Origin: Caballeronia catudaia
GTDB taxonomy: Bacteria; Pseudomonadota; Gammaproteobacteria; Burkholderiales; Burkholderiaceae
Direction: 5' to 3'
NCBI RefSeq assembly: GCF_001544755.2
Contig: NZ_FCOF02000020.1
Location: 50,290 to 114,289 of the forward strand
Length of the DNA: 64,000 nucleotides
Below, piece by piece: positions 1 to 8,964 of the stretch. Below the pieces are notes generated by a model. The model did not search any database and was not told the DNA's origin. It worked only from the letters and a program-made list of their open reading frames with translations. The position numbers and the translations under genes are program-made. Numbering within the stretch: position 1 is the stretch's first letter; every line of letters begins with the position of its first letter.

Positions 1-1
1 G

Positions 2-1462
2 TCGATCCTGCACGCGATCACGATGACCGGCGCGATTCCCGTGTTCCTCACGCCGACGCGCAACAACTTCGGCATCATCGGGCCGATTCCGCGCGACGAG
101 TTCAAGCCGGAGAACATCAGGAAGAAGATCGAGGCGAATCCGTTCGCGCGCGAGGTGCTCGCGAAGAATCCGAAGGTGAAGCCGCGCATCCTGACGATCA
201 CGCAAAGCACCTACGACGGCGTGATCTACAACGTCGAAATGATCAAGGATCTGCTTGGCGACATGCTCGACACGCTGCACTTCGACGAAGCCTGGCTGCC
301 GCACGCCGAGTTCCATTCGTTCTATCAGGACATGCACGCGATCGGCGCGGGCCGTCCGCGCACGGGCGCGCTCGTGTTCGCGACGCACTCCACGCACAAG
401 CTGCTCGCCGGCATTTCGCAGGCGTCGCAGATTCTCGTGCAGGACAGCGAGAACAGCGCGTTCGACCGCCATCGTTTCAACGAGGCGTATCTGATGCACA
501 CGTCGACGTCGCCGCAATACGCGATCATCGCGTCGTGCGACGTGGCGGCGGCGATGATGGAAGCGCCGGGCGGCGAGGCGCTCGTCGAGGAATCGATCGC
601 GGAAGCGCTGGATTTCCGCCGCGCGATGCGCAAGGTCGATGCCGAATACGGCGACGACTGGTTCTTCAAGGTCTGGGGCCCGGACGCGCTGGCGGAAGAG
701 GGCATCGGCGACCGCGAGGACTGGATGCTCAAGCCCAATGACCGCTGGCACGGCTTCGGCGCGCTTGCGGACGGCTTCAACATGCTCGATCCCATCAAGG
801 CGACGATCATCACGCCGGGGCTCGACGTGGACGGCGAATTCGGCGAAACCGGCATTCCGGCCGCGATCGTGACGAAGTATCTGGCGGAGCACGGCATCAT
901 CGTGGAGAAGACCGGGCTTTACTCGTTCTTCATCATGTTCACGATCGGCATCACGAAGGGCCGATGGAACTCGATGGTCACCGAGCTTCAGCAGTTCAAG
1001 GACGACTACGACAACAATCAGCCGCTGTGGCGCGTGCTGCCGGAATTCGTCGCGCAGCATCCGTCTTACGAGCGCATCGGCTTGCGGGATCTGTGCGAGC
1101 AGATTCACAGCGTCTATCGCGCGAACAACATCGCGCGTCTCACGACCGAGATGTATCTGTCGAGCATGGAGCCGGCGATGAAGCCTTCCGAAGCGTTCGC
1201 CAAGCTCGCGCATCGCGAGATCGATCGCGTGCCTATCGACGAACTCGAAGGGCGCGTGACGTCGATCCTGCTGACGCCGTATCCGCCGGGCATTCCGTTG
1301 CTGATTCCGGGCGAGCGTTTCAATCGCACGATCGTCGATTACCTGCGTTTCGCGCGCGAGTTCAACGAGCGCTTCCCGGGCTTCCACACGGACATTCACG
1401 GGCTCGTCGGCGAGACGATCAACGGGCGCATCGAATATTTCGTGGATTGCGTGCGGGGTTGA
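2..1462 (+). CDS. Orn/Lys/Arg decarboxylase, C-terminal part (5' end outside window)
   Basis: A PLP-dependent fold-type I basic amino-acid decarboxylase that converts arginine, lysine or ornithine to the diamine and CO2 in the cytoplasm. The open frame enters from the left edge, so the N-terminal wing domain and part of the PLP domain are missing. About 486 residues remain of a family usually 710-760 long. The PLP-lysine signature THSTHKLLAGISQ is visible, with the lysine codon near position 398. Upstream of it are the FDEAW(L)PHAEF stretch that holds the cofactor aspartate and the VYRANNIARL region typical of the decameric enzymes. The substrate cannot be decided from this part. A strong terminator follows the stop, so the gene ends its transcript. 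The family is certain, the substrate is not. Confidence 0.93.
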   Translation, partial: SILHAITMTGAIPVFLTPTRNNFGIIGPIPRDEFKPENIRKKIEANPFAREVLAKNPKVKPRILTITQSTYDGVIYNVEMIKDLLGDMLDTLHFDEAWLPHAEFHSFYQDMHAIGAGRPRTGALVFATHSTHKLLAGISQASQILVQDSENSAFDRHRFNEAYLMHTSTSPQYAIIASCDVAAAMMEAPGGEALVEESIAEALDFRRAMRKVDAEYGDDWFFKVWGPDALAEEGIGDREDWMLKPNDRWHGFGALADGFNMLDPIKATIITPGLDVDGEFGETGIPAAIVTKYLAEHGIIVEKTGLYSFFIMFTIGITKGRWNSMVTELQQFKDDYDNNQPLWRVLPEFVAQHPSYERIGLRDLCEQIHSVYRANNIARLTTEMYLSSMEPAMKPSEAFAKLAHREIDRVPIDELEGRVTSILLTPYPPGIPLLIPGERFNRTIVDYLRFAREFNERFPGFHTDIHGLVGETINGRIEYFVDCVRG

Positions 1463-1491
1463 TCATCGCCCGATGATGCGGTTATGAAGGG

Positions 1492-1530
1492 ACAGCCCAA
1501 TCGGCGCAGGCGGATTGGGCTGTTTTCGTT
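1492..1530 (+). terminator. Rho-independent terminator of the decarboxylase gene
   Basis: An 11-bp perfect stem (ACAGCCCAATC paired with GATTGGGCTGT) with a 10-nt loop, followed by TTTCGTTT, starts 29 nt after the decarboxylase stop. It also separates this gene from the converging pilus locus. Confidence 0.85.
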
Positions 1531-1556
1531 TGGGCGGCACATCGGGTCGCCAGACC

Positions 1557-2510
1557 TCAAAAGCTTACCGTCGCCGTGATCGTGTCCGTGTACCGCCCCG
1601 GCGTTTTCGAGGGCTGCGGCGGCACTAGGCCATACACCGTCATACTGTGCGCCGTACCCGTGCCGATGGCGCCCCACCTCACCGTGCCATTCGAGCCGTC
1701 GCCCCAAATCTCGGCGCGGGATGAGCCCAGGTAGAGTTGGTAGTCGATCGTGTCCGCGCCGCCTTCGAGCAGGAGCTTGCGCTGCGTGATGCTGCCGCCC
1801 GGCGTGGTGCCGCCGTCGAGATCCACGAAGAAGTCCACGCCGGTGACACAGGTGACCGTCACCCGGCTCGTCGCCTGCAGCGATTCGTTGAGCAGGCTGG
1901 TGCTCCCAAAGCGCATCGGCGTCGCGCTGATGTCGCAATCGACGCCCACGTTCGCCGTCACCGTGAACGGAGCGGTCTTGAACGGCGCCGTCGATGTCGC
2001 GCAGTTCGGCGGCGTGCCGCTGTAGCCGACGTACACGAAGTACGTATCGGTGGCGGTGAACGGTTGCGTGTAGGTGCCCACAGCCACGTTCTGCTTCGGC
2101 GGAATGCGCCCGTAGAACGGCTCGTTCGCCCAGACATTGCCGCTGGGATAAACCGGCAGATCGAGAATCAGCGGCGCAGTGTTGGGCGCGGTCACCGATC
2201 CCCACACGCTGTTGTGATCCGGATCGACGTACAGGTTGTAGTTCAGCACCGCGCCGTTCGGGCCGATCAACTGACGCGGCGCGGTCGCGCTGATGTTCAG
2301 GCACATGCGGACCATCGGCGTCGAGTAGCCGGTGCACAAAATGTGAATGCCGCCGACGATATCCTGCGGCTCGGTCTGAAGCGCGCTGATCGTGCCGAAG
2401 TCCGTATATCCCACCGAAAACGTGCAGTTCTGCGCGTGCGCCGCTTCGTGCAGCGTCATCAACGCGAGCAGCACGGCCACGTATCGGCAGATGCGAAATA
2501 GGCATCGCAT
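1557..2510 (-). CDS. Spore coat protein U-domain tip subunit (CsuE-like) of an archaic chaperone-usher pilus
   Basis: A secreted two-domain pilus subunit of about 317 residues. It starts with a Sec signal peptide (hydrophobic VAVLLALMTLHEAAHA, then QNCTFSV). Two SCPU/pilin-like domains follow, the second beginning near VGVDCDISATPMRFGSTS. The C-terminus TITATVSF is the beta-strand tail typical of Csu subunits. In Csu systems the two-domain subunit caps the fibre and mediates adhesion. The ATG at 2510 is preferred over the in-frame ATG at 2525 because a near-perfect ribosome site GGAGGTGA lies 4-11 nt upstream of it. That site contains the usher stop codon, which indicates translational coupling to the usher gene. 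Confidence 0.85.
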   Translation of the reverse strand: MRCLFRICRYVAVLLALMTLHEAAHAQNCTFSVGYTDFGTISALQTEPQDIVGGIHILCTGYSTPMVRMCLNISATAPRQLIGPNGAVLNYNLYVDPDHNSVWGSVTAPNTAPLILDLPVYPSGNVWANEPFYGRIPPKQNVAVGTYTQPFTATDTYFVYVGYSGTPPNCATSTAPFKTAPFTVTANVGVDCDISATPMRFGSTSLLNESLQATSRVTVTCVTGVDFFVDLDGGTTPGGSITQRKLLLEGGADTIDYQLYLGSSRAEIWGDGSNGTVRWGAIGTGTAHSMTVYGLVPPQPSKTPGRYTDTITATVSF

Positions 2511-2514
2511 GATG

Positions 2515-4881
2515 TCACCTCCCATCGTTCCTGTTCGCGGTGCACGGCACCGGTCCGATCTGCGCGAGCGTGCCGGCCGCCGGGGCCGCGTACTTCACGT
2601 CGGCCGTGCAGTCGAGATTCCTGCCGTGGATCGTCACCTCGTTGTTCGCGTCGAGCTTGTCGAAGAACGCGAGGCCGTCGTAGCCCACCGTCGCCGTCGC
2701 GCCGCTCGGCGCGAGCGTCGCCATCGCGCCGGCGGGAAGGGCCTGGCCGTTCGCATCGACGAAACTCACCGACGCGCCCTGGTAGCGCGCCATGCCGAAA
2801 TGCGCGAGCGCGCCCGAGCGACGCTCCGGCGCGATGTCCAGTCGCGTGCGATCGATCTGCACGTCGGGCGGCAGCGCGAGCGGATCGATCGCCAACTGGT
2901 TGCGCTGGTAAGACGTGAGGTCGGGCACGAGCAGATAGCCGCGCGTGTCCGTCGCGCCGACCAGACGGTTTTCCTGCGTCACCGGAACCTTGGCGAGGCC
3001 GTCGGTCGAGACGAGCGCAAAGCCGTCGGTGAGCGTGCGCGACGGCAGCACCGTGCCGTCCATCACGACGAGCGCGCCCGCGGCTTCGACGGTGGCCGTC
3101 GTCACGCCGTTGAAGCGCTGCGCGGTCGCCTGGAAGTCGCCGAAGCTCGCGCGATAGTTCGCGCCCGCGAACGCATGCCGATAGTCCGCGCCCGCGCCGC
3201 CCTGCACGGACCAGCCCCAGCCGCCGCTGAAATCGGCGGGGCGCGACGCGGTGACGTCCCCGCCGAGCGCGAACGTCACGCCGATGGAGCCGCCCCACAC
3301 GCCGCGCTGCAGGAAATCGCGGTAGGTCGTCGCGAACAGCGACCAGCGCTTGCCGACCTGCGCGTTGTAGGCGAGCGTCGCGACGCGCGCGTGCCCCGAG
3401 AAGCTGTCGAGCGAATCTATGTAGCTCAGGCTCGCCGATTGCCCGCGCCCGAGCGCGACGGAAGCGGTCGTCTGATAGATATGCTGGAAGATCGACGTAT
3501 TCGACAGCGCGGCGATATCGCGATAGCCGTCCGTTGCGCGCGTCGCCTGCACCGTGAACGAGAACTTCGGCCCGATGTACTGATAGCCGATGCTGAACAG
3601 CGCGCCCGTCATGCCGTGCAGCTTGCTCGCCGCCGCCGCGGTGCTCAGGACGCCCGCATCGCCGATGCCGATGATCGCGCCCGCGCCGCCGTTGGAAAGA
3701 CCCTGTCCGCCTTCCGCGTGGGCCTGTAGCGTGAGCCAGTCGGTGACGCCGTAGCCGTAGAGTCCGCTGAAGATCGGCGACGACTCGTAATCGTTCGAGC
3801 TGATCGTGTAGTTGTCGCGCAGAAAACCGATATCGATCGAATAGTTCGACAGGTCCTTCGCGAGCAGCCTGGTGTCGATGTAGAGCGGAATGCTCGTCGT
3901 CACGCGGCGCCCGAGCGCGTCCGTCACGACGACCTGCGCGACGCCCGCCCCGGTGAGACTCGGCGGCTGCGAAATCTGGAACGGGCCGGGCGCCGCGTTG
4001 CCGCTGTACTGGCGCAGGCCGTTGATATAGAGATCGACGGCCGAAGGCACCGCCGCCGAACCGGCGAACACCGGCAACGGAAACGTGATCAGATCCGGAC
4101 GCAGGCTGAAATCGCGCTGCAACTGAATGCCGCCATAGCGGACCGAGCGCGACCATGCGAGCGAGCCCGAGATGGTGTCGCCGACGGTCATCGTGAAGAG
4201 CGTCGAAGGACGGGAATATGTCCAGTTGGTATCGAGCCGCGTGTAGCGATTCAGGCCCATTCCGTTCAGATAGGTGCCCGTGTTGTCGAATACGCCGTAG
4301 TGCGTGAAGAAGCGCTGTTCGCTCCAGACGCCGAACTGGTCATCGTGCACATCGCCGATATTGCGCAGATACGTGATGTCGTAATTGAGCACGAAGCCGG
4401 TGCCGGGCGTCGCTTTCGGCGTGGCCGGCGTGTGATAGCCGATGCGCTGCGTGACGCGGCGCGCCTCGTCGACTTGCAGGATCGCCTGCTGTTTCGCGAC
4501 GGAATACTCGGCGTGCAGCCCGGGGATCGATGCCAGCGCGATCCAGCCTTCCGCGTCTGGTTTGAGATCGTTGACGCGCACGCCTGCATCTTCCAGCGTC
4601 GATGGCTCGGCGTACAACTGGCCGTCGCGCAAACGGAAGGTGGCGGGCTCACCCAGGCTCGCGCCGTTCAGCACGATTTCGAGCACGAGCGTCTGCGCCG
4701 CGCCTGGCCAGGGCGCTGCACGCGGCGCGCCGGCGAGGTTCGGAAGCTCGCCGGGCGGGCCGCCCGTGATATCGTCCTGCGCAACCGCCGTCGATGCGAT
4801 AGCGCAAAGCACAATGAACCCGCGTGCGAAACGCACGCGGCATCCGCAGGTGCTTCCGCGAAAGACGGGCCGCGCGCGCAT
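2515..4881 (-). CDS. Outer-membrane fimbrial usher (PapC/CsuD family)
   Basis: A protein of 788 residues, the usual size for an archaic-type usher: a 24-strand outer-membrane barrel that accepts chaperone-subunit complexes and polymerises the pilus. A signal peptide (FARGFIVLCAIASTAVAQ) precedes an N-terminal periplasmic domain (LVLEIVLNGASLGEPATFRLRDG), the barrel with plug region (FPLPVFAGSAAVPSAVDLYING and QYSGNAAPGPFQI are usher landmarks), and C-terminal domains ending in PCTANRNDGR. It overlaps the ribosome site of the tip-subunit gene downstream. Upstream is a 343-bp AT-rich spacer that contains the terminator of another gene, so the usher and tip genes probably have their own promoter and do not read through from the chaperone. 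Confidence 0.92.
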   Translation of the reverse strand: MRARPVFRGSTCGCRVRFARGFIVLCAIASTAVAQDDITGGPPGELPNLAGAPRAAPWPGAAQTLVLEIVLNGASLGEPATFRLRDGQLYAEPSTLEDAGVRVNDLKPDAEGWIALASIPGLHAEYSVAKQQAILQVDEARRVTQRIGYHTPATPKATPGTGFVLNYDITYLRNIGDVHDDQFGVWSEQRFFTHYGVFDNTGTYLNGMGLNRYTRLDTNWTYSRPSTLFTMTVGDTISGSLAWSRSVRYGGIQLQRDFSLRPDLITFPLPVFAGSAAVPSAVDLYINGLRQYSGNAAPGPFQISQPPSLTGAGVAQVVVTDALGRRVTTSIPLYIDTRLLAKDLSNYSIDIGFLRDNYTISSNDYESSPIFSGLYGYGVTDWLTLQAHAEGGQGLSNGGAGAIIGIGDAGVLSTAAAASKLHGMTGALFSIGYQYIGPKFSFTVQATRATDGYRDIAALSNTSIFQHIYQTTASVALGRGQSASLSYIDSLDSFSGHARVATLAYNAQVGKRWSLFATTYRDFLQRGVWGGSIGVTFALGGDVTASRPADFSGGWGWSVQGGAGADYRHAFAGANYRASFGDFQATAQRFNGVTTATVEAAGALVVMDGTVLPSRTLTDGFALVSTDGLAKVPVTQENRLVGATDTRGYLLVPDLTSYQRNQLAIDPLALPPDVQIDRTRLDIAPERRSGALAHFGMARYQGASVSFVDANGQALPAGAMATLAPSGATATVGYDGLAFFDKLDANNEVTIHGRNLDCTADVKYAAPAAGTLAQIGPVPCTANRNDGR

Positions 4882-5175
4882 GGCAGCAGAGGGAGGGGTT
4901 TGTTGCGCTTATCGGCGACTGCACGGTTTGGATGCGCAAAATAATAAATAGTGATGCGAAATTATTTGTTCGAAAAAAACATGAATCATGACGGGAGCGC
5001 GAACGGCGGACCGTTGCGGGATCGGCAAGACCGCATGGATGAGTTTCGAATAGCGTGGCATCGCCGCTCTCCCAAGTCCGCTCCGACCCACGATTTGATA
5101 ACGCGTCTTTTAGTTGCTGACAAGCAGTTACTTGCGCCGCGGCGTATCCCGCACGATGACGTCGATGCAATAAAA
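4882..5175. other. Intergenic spacer upstream of the usher gene
   Basis: A gap of roughly 300 bp with no supported gene. Positions about 4935-4985 are markedly AT-rich compared with the surroundings (AAATAATAAATAG and GAAATTATTTG) and lie 60-100 bp upstream of the usher start on the minus strand, so they are the likely promoter region. I could not assign clear -35/-10 boxes. Confidence 0.45.
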
Positions 5176-5197
5176 AACGGTCTCCGAAGAGACCGTT
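5170..5197 (-). terminator. Rho-independent terminator of the GST gene
   Basis: Stem AACGGTCTC/GAGACCGTT with a CGAA (minus strand TTCG) tetraloop. On the minus strand it is followed by TTTTTTATT. It begins 27 nt after the glutathione S-transferase stop and should block transcription from the GST/bestrophin pair into the usher gene. Confidence 0.9.
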
Positions 5198-5224
5198 CGT
5201 TCATCGCGTTCCAGCGCTCGTGAT

Positions 5225-5830
5225 TCAGACGAGACCTTCGGCCTTCATCGCGCGCTGCACGGCGGGACGCGCACCGACGCGCGCCTGATACGCGACGAGC
5301 ACCGGCCACTTGCCGAGATCGAGGTCGATATGCTTCGCCCAGCCGAGCACGGTGAAGAGGTACGCATCGCCGATGCTGAATTCATCGCCGAGCAGATACG
5401 GCTTGTCGGTGAGTTGCTGTGCCGTGTAGGTGAGACGGCGCTCCAGATTGGACATCGCGGCGGCTTTCCAGTCGCTGCTCGCCGCGGGATTGAAGAACGG
5501 CGAGAAGTTCTTGTGCAATTCCGTTCCGATGAACGTCAGCCAGCCTTGCAGGCGATAGCGCGACATCGCGTCGGCGAGCGGAGCGAGATGCTTCGCCGGC
5601 GCCTGATCCGCGACGAATTGCATGATCGCGGGGCCTTCGGTCAGCAGTTCGCCGCCATCCAGCAGCAAGGCCGGCACGTAGCCTTTGGCATTGATCGCCG
5701 TGAAGTCGGCGCCGCTCGCGGTCCGCTTGGTTTTCAGATCGACTGCTTCGATTTCGTAGGGCAGTCCGGCTTCTTCGAGAACGATATGCGAGGCAAGCGA
5801 ACATGCCCCGGCTTTGTAGAACAATTTCAA
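5225..5830 (-). CDS. Glutathione S-transferase family protein
   Basis: A cytosolic GST-like protein of 201 residues. The N-terminal thioredoxin-like domain begins MKLFYKAGACSLASHIVLEE, the beta-class pattern with a catalytic Cys/Ser pair near residue 10. It carries the glutathione-binding motif GYVPALLLDGGELLTEGPAI. The all-helical C-terminal domain contains KPYLLGDEFSIGDAYLFTVLGW, the conserved N-capping box region. The start is a TTG at 5830 placed 7 nt after CGGAG; the longer open frame upstream does not look coding. It probably conjugates or reduces electrophiles using glutathione. It lies inside the pilus locus but is closed by its own terminator, so a role in piliation is not supported. 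Confidence 0.88.
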   Translation of the reverse strand: MKLFYKAGACSLASHIVLEEAGLPYEIEAVDLKTKRTASGADFTAINAKGYVPALLLDGGELLTEGPAIMQFVADQAPAKHLAPLADAMSRYRLQGWLTFIGTELHKNFSPFFNPAASSDWKAAAMSNLERRLTYTAQQLTDKPYLLGDEFSIGDAYLFTVLGWAKHIDLDLGKWPVLVAYQARVGARPAVQRAMKAEGLV

Positions 5831-5913
5831 ATCTAATCTCCGTGACAACAACCGCGGAGGATTATGAATCAGTTCGATCGCGCGCGGCAGATGCAATCCT
5901 GAAATTGACCGTG

Positions 5914-6843
5914 TCAGTCGAGGATGTGTTCGGGCGAAGACGTCGGCGGCTTTGGCGCGCGTTCGAACGCGGGATCGGCGGCCATGTCGTGCAGGGCCGT
6001 TTCGATCGAATCGCAGATCGCGTTGAGCGCGAGATCGTTCTCTTCCATGCCGAACGGATCTTCGATTTGCGCGGCGATCGCTTCGAGAGCCATGAACGCA
6101 TACGCGACCAGCAACGCGAAAAGCGGCGTGAGCAGGCCCGCGCCGTCGACGAGACCGAACGGCAGCAGCGCACAGAAGAGATAGATCGTGCGATGGATCA
6201 TCACCGAGTACGAGAAGGGCAGCGGCGTGCCCGCGATCCGCTCGCAGCCGCCGAGCACGGCCGACAGCGCGTTCAGATTGTGCTCGATGGCGAGCACCGC
6301 GTAGCCGTCGAGCGCGCCTTCGCGCTTTCTTTGAGCGACCCATTCGCCGAGCCAGAGCAAGAGCAGCGCGGGACGATACTGCGAGTGCGCGGCGCGCGTG
6401 TGCAGCTCCGGCGGCAGGCGCGGCGCGAGATCGGCGAGAGCATCGGTGCCGCGCAGTTGATGGCGCAGCGCATGCGCGAAGCCGCCCAGGACGGCCAGAA
6501 AGCGGCGCGTTTGAGCGGCATCGCCCGGATGCGGCAGAGTCAGCGCCTGGCGCGCGAGCGAGCGCGCGGTGATGAAGAGCGAGCCCCACAGCTTCCGGCC
6601 TTCCCACCAGCGCTCGTAGCTTGCGCTGTTGCGAAAGCCGAGGAACACCGCGAGTGCAATGCCGACGAGCGCGAAAGGCGGCGTGCCGAGACCGATCGGA
6701 TAGTGGCGGACGTGGTCATGCATGAAGATCGCCGCGACTGAGAGCGCGAAAATCATCCCGAGCCTGGGCAAAAGCTGCGGCAGCACGGAGCCGCGCCAGA
6801 CGAAAAGCAGCCGGAACCAGTGCAGCTTGGGGCGAATGATCAT
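5914..6843 (-). CDS. Bestrophin-like (UPF0187) membrane channel protein
   Basis: A 309-residue inner-membrane protein of the bacterial bestrophin family, pentameric ion channels in structurally studied homologues. It begins MIIRPKLHWFRLLFVWRGSV. Hydrophobic segments are visible near residues 20-40 (LLPRLGMIFALSVAAIFMHD), 45-65 (PFALVGIALAVFLGFRNSASYERWWEG) and about 195-235. The FRNSASYERWWEGRKLWG motif is diagnostic. The ATG at 6843 is the first that keeps the family N-terminus. It is followed 83 nt later by the GST gene on the same strand, probably one transcript. It sits between the chaperone and usher genes of the pilus locus, which is unusual. Ion selectivity is unknown. Confidence 0.85.
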   Translation of the reverse strand: MIIRPKLHWFRLLFVWRGSVLPQLLPRLGMIFALSVAAIFMHDHVRHYPIGLGTPPFALVGIALAVFLGFRNSASYERWWEGRKLWGSLFITARSLARQALTLPHPGDAAQTRRFLAVLGGFAHALRHQLRGTDALADLAPRLPPELHTRAAHSQYRPALLLLWLGEWVAQRKREGALDGYAVLAIEHNLNALSAVLGGCERIAGTPLPFSYSVMIHRTIYLFCALLPFGLVDGAGLLTPLFALLVAYAFMALEAIAAQIEDPFGMEENDLALNAICDSIETALHDMAADPAFERAPKPPTSSPEHILD

Positions 6844-6956
6844 GGGCGGGCAGCGGACGAAGCCGTGAGTGTATTCGACTTCGCCGATTATCTCGAAAAT
6901 CGACGCGCTGTGAGCGAGGCGGCTCACGCAGCTCAGGCATGGCGCACCTGAACCGG

Positions 6957-7676
6957 TCACTGCGCGGTTTCGATCCGCGCGTCCTGAGTCTTGCCGTTGA
7001 TGCTCGCGCTCACGCCGCTCGGCGTGCCTTTCAGCTTCGACGCGATGTCGGCCAGAGACCACGAGCGCACGCGACCCGCGAGCACGTAGCCGAGCAGCCC
7101 GGTGGAGAGGGGCACGTCGCCGCCGCCTGTTTTGATGGTGACGACGCTCAGTTGCGCATGAAGCTTGCCGGTGTTGCTCACGCGCAGGAAGGGTTGTCCG
7201 TTCTTCGGGACGATGGACCAGTGCAGCACCGGTTCACCCTGTTCGCCGCCAGCCGAGACAAAGAGGGGTACTGAGTAACGAAAGCGAAACTGAACGGCGT
7301 TCGCGGCTTCGGCGCCCGCTGCGGGCAACTCGTCGATCAGCAGCCTATAGGTCCGTTCCGCGGGCGGCGGCGCGCGATCGGCTCGAATCACGCGCACGAT
7401 CTGCTTCGCGCCGGGCGCGATCGGCGCGATCGGCGGGCTTGCGATCAGATCGCGTGTCGGAACCATCGAGTCCTTCTCGTCGGCCTGATCCCAGTTGAAA
7501 ACGCGCACTTGCGCGTTGATGGGCTGATCGCCATCGTTGCGCAATTCGATTGCTTTACCGGTTTCGGTTGCGTCGAGATGAATGGAGACGGGGGAAATCT
7601 GCAGCGACGCCGCGTGCGACGAGCCGACGTGAAGCGCCAATAAAAGCGCTAGCGCACAGAGGAACACATGTCGCAT
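6957..7676 (-). CDS. Periplasmic pilus chaperone (CsuC-like)
   Basis: A protein of 239 residues with a signal peptide (ALALLLALHVGSSHAASL) and the two Ig-like domains of pilus chaperones. LQISPVSIHLDATETGKAIELRND is the G1-side start. RTYRLLIDELP and FRFRYSVPLFV are the conserved F1-G1 region that donates a strand to pilins. The C-terminal domain holds HWSIVPKNGQPFLRVSNTGKLHAQLS. It binds pilin subunits in the periplasm and delivers them to the usher. A good ribosome site (GGAGG) precedes the ATG. It lies 111 nt downstream of the major pilin gene on the same strand and is separated from its usher by two unrelated genes. Confidence 0.9.
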   Translation of the reverse strand: MRHVFLCALALLLALHVGSSHAASLQISPVSIHLDATETGKAIELRNDGDQPINAQVRVFNWDQADEKDSMVPTRDLIASPPIAPIAPGAKQIVRVIRADRAPPPAERTYRLLIDELPAAGAEAANAVQFRFRYSVPLFVSAGGEQGEPVLHWSIVPKNGQPFLRVSNTGKLHAQLSVVTIKTGGGDVPLSTGLLGYVLAGRVRSWSLADIASKLKGTPSGVSASINGKTQDARIETAQ

Positions 7677-7787
7677 CGCTGACCTCCGGGTCGTGGCCGA
7701 CCGTCAGTCATTGATAGTGCGAATCGCAGGTAATGGCAAGCGCCGGGCGTTGCGCGCGGCGCTTCTTTCCTGCTTCGTGCGCGTCGC

Positions 7788-8294
7788 TCAGAACGCGACG
7801 GTCGCGGTGACGGTCGACGTGTAGGTATCGGCGGCAGGCATCGATTGCACCGGCACCCGGCCGTAGACGGTGATCGGCTGCGCGCTGCCATTGCCGGTGC
7901 CCGCTACGACGTCGGTGCCCGTCGTTTGACCCCAGACCTGGGTATGGCCGGCATCGCGATAGAGGTTGTATTTGACCTGCGCCGTGCCGCCCGCGTTGGC
8001 CAGTTCGCGATCGGCGATCGTCGAACCGGTGGCCGAGCCCGCGTCGAGCGCGACGGTGTACGGCGTATTTTTCGTGCAGGTGACCGAGACGCTCGTCGTC
8101 TGGTCGAGATTGCTGTCGATCACGCCGGTCGAGCCGAAGTTCAGCGGGTTCGCCGAAATGGAGCAGTCGGCCTCCACGGTAAGCGACACCTGGAAGGTGG
8201 CGGTCTTGCTGCCGGCAAACGCGCCCGGCGCGACGGACAACGCGGCTGCGCTCATGACTGCGACCAGGGTGGCTTTGGCGAACGTGCTCTTCAT
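7788..8294 (-). CDS. Spore coat protein U-domain major pilin (CsuA/B-like)
   Basis: A 168-residue single-domain pilin with a signal peptide (AALSVAPGAFAG), then KTATFQVSLTVEADCSISANPLNFGSTG, the standard SCPU start. It ends TYTSTVTATVAF, the C-terminal strand recognised by chaperone and usher. Two cysteines (about 49 and 89) are placed for the conserved disulfide. Its size and first position next to the chaperone make it the main fibre subunit. GGAGAGA precedes the ATG. It is homologous to the second domain of the tip subunit encoded at the other end of the locus. Confidence 0.88.
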   Translation of the reverse strand: MKSTFAKATLVAVMSAAALSVAPGAFAGSKTATFQVSLTVEADCSISANPLNFGSTGVIDSNLDQTTSVSVTCTKNTPYTVALDAGSATGSTIADRELANAGGTAQVKYNLYRDAGHTQVWGQTTGTDVVAGTGNGSAQPITVYGRVPVQSMPAADTYTSTVTATVAF

Positions 8295-8511
8295 GCTGAT
8301 TCTCTCCGTATAACTGCAGAAGGTTTGCGGTAGCGGGCTTGACTTCCGGCGCCCGTCGACATGTGAACAGATTAATGAGATGAAACTTGAGACGGAACGG
8401 GACGACTCTTAAGTCGCGTGCGTCGAACGACAATGCGTCGTTGATGGAATCGAATCAATGGCGAGTGCAATGGCGAGTGCAACGGCGACGCGCGATCAGA
8501 TGCTTCGGCCT

Positions 8512-8964
8512 TCAGAACACGATGGTCGTCGGCACGATCTCCGAAAGCGGGTCGCCTGGCGCGTCCGCGGCGGCGCCATCGTCGTTTGCGCTTTTTCCGG
8601 CGCCCGGTTCCGCGCGCTTCGTCCTGGCTTGCGATTCGGCTCGCGTCGTGCCGTGGCGCAAGGTGTAGCGCGCCACCGGGATATCGCCTTCGCCGGCGAG
8701 GAGGCGCACGGCCTTGCCGAATTGCGGTTCGAAATCGCCGCCCTGCAACACGTACGGCGCGGTGCGGCCGCTGCAGCGCACCGTGAGATCGCTCGAGGTC
8801 GAATCCGCAACGGGCGTTGCGGCGACCATCGTGCACGTGTCCGAAACGGTCAGCGCCACTCTGAACGATGCGGCGTGTCCGGCGGCCGAGGCGCCCGACA
8901 TACCGATGGTCGTCGACAAGACGAATGCAACGACGATCGACGTTACACGCAGCATGCTCTTCAT
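8512..8964 (-). CDS. Small secreted pilin-like protein of the Csu-type locus
   Basis: About 150 residues with a clear signal peptide (MLRVTSIVVAFVLSTTIGMSGASAAGHA). A short pilin-like segment follows (SFRVALTVSDTCTMVAATPVAD, then DLTVRCSGRTAPYVLQGG) and the terminus is EIVPTTIVF. The pattern cysteine - strand - cysteine - C-terminal hydrophobic strand resembles SCPU pilins but the middle is short and Lys/Ala/Arg-rich, so it is probably a divergent minor subunit. The start at 8964 gives the signal peptide; the longer frame to 9156 does not. It is first in the pilus locus, about 217 nt upstream of the major pilin. The role is inferred from position. Confidence 0.65.
   Translation of the reverse strand: MKSMLRVTSIVVAFVLSTTIGMSGASAAGHAASFRVALTVSDTCTMVAATPVADSTSSDLTVRCSGRTAPYVLQGGDFEPQFGKAVRLLAGEGDIPVARYTLRHGTTRAESQARTKRAEPGAGKSANDDGAAADAPGDPLSEIVPTTIVF

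Noticed and set aside
1737..2501. Plus-strand frame of 254 residues over the tip-subunit gene
   Set aside because: Arg/His-rich antisense shadow. The minus strand has signal peptide, SCPU domains and a near-perfect ribosome site.
5225..5830. GST gene as a functional member of the pilus operon
   Set aside because: It and the bestrophin gene end in a strong terminator before the usher, and nothing in either protein points to pilus assembly.
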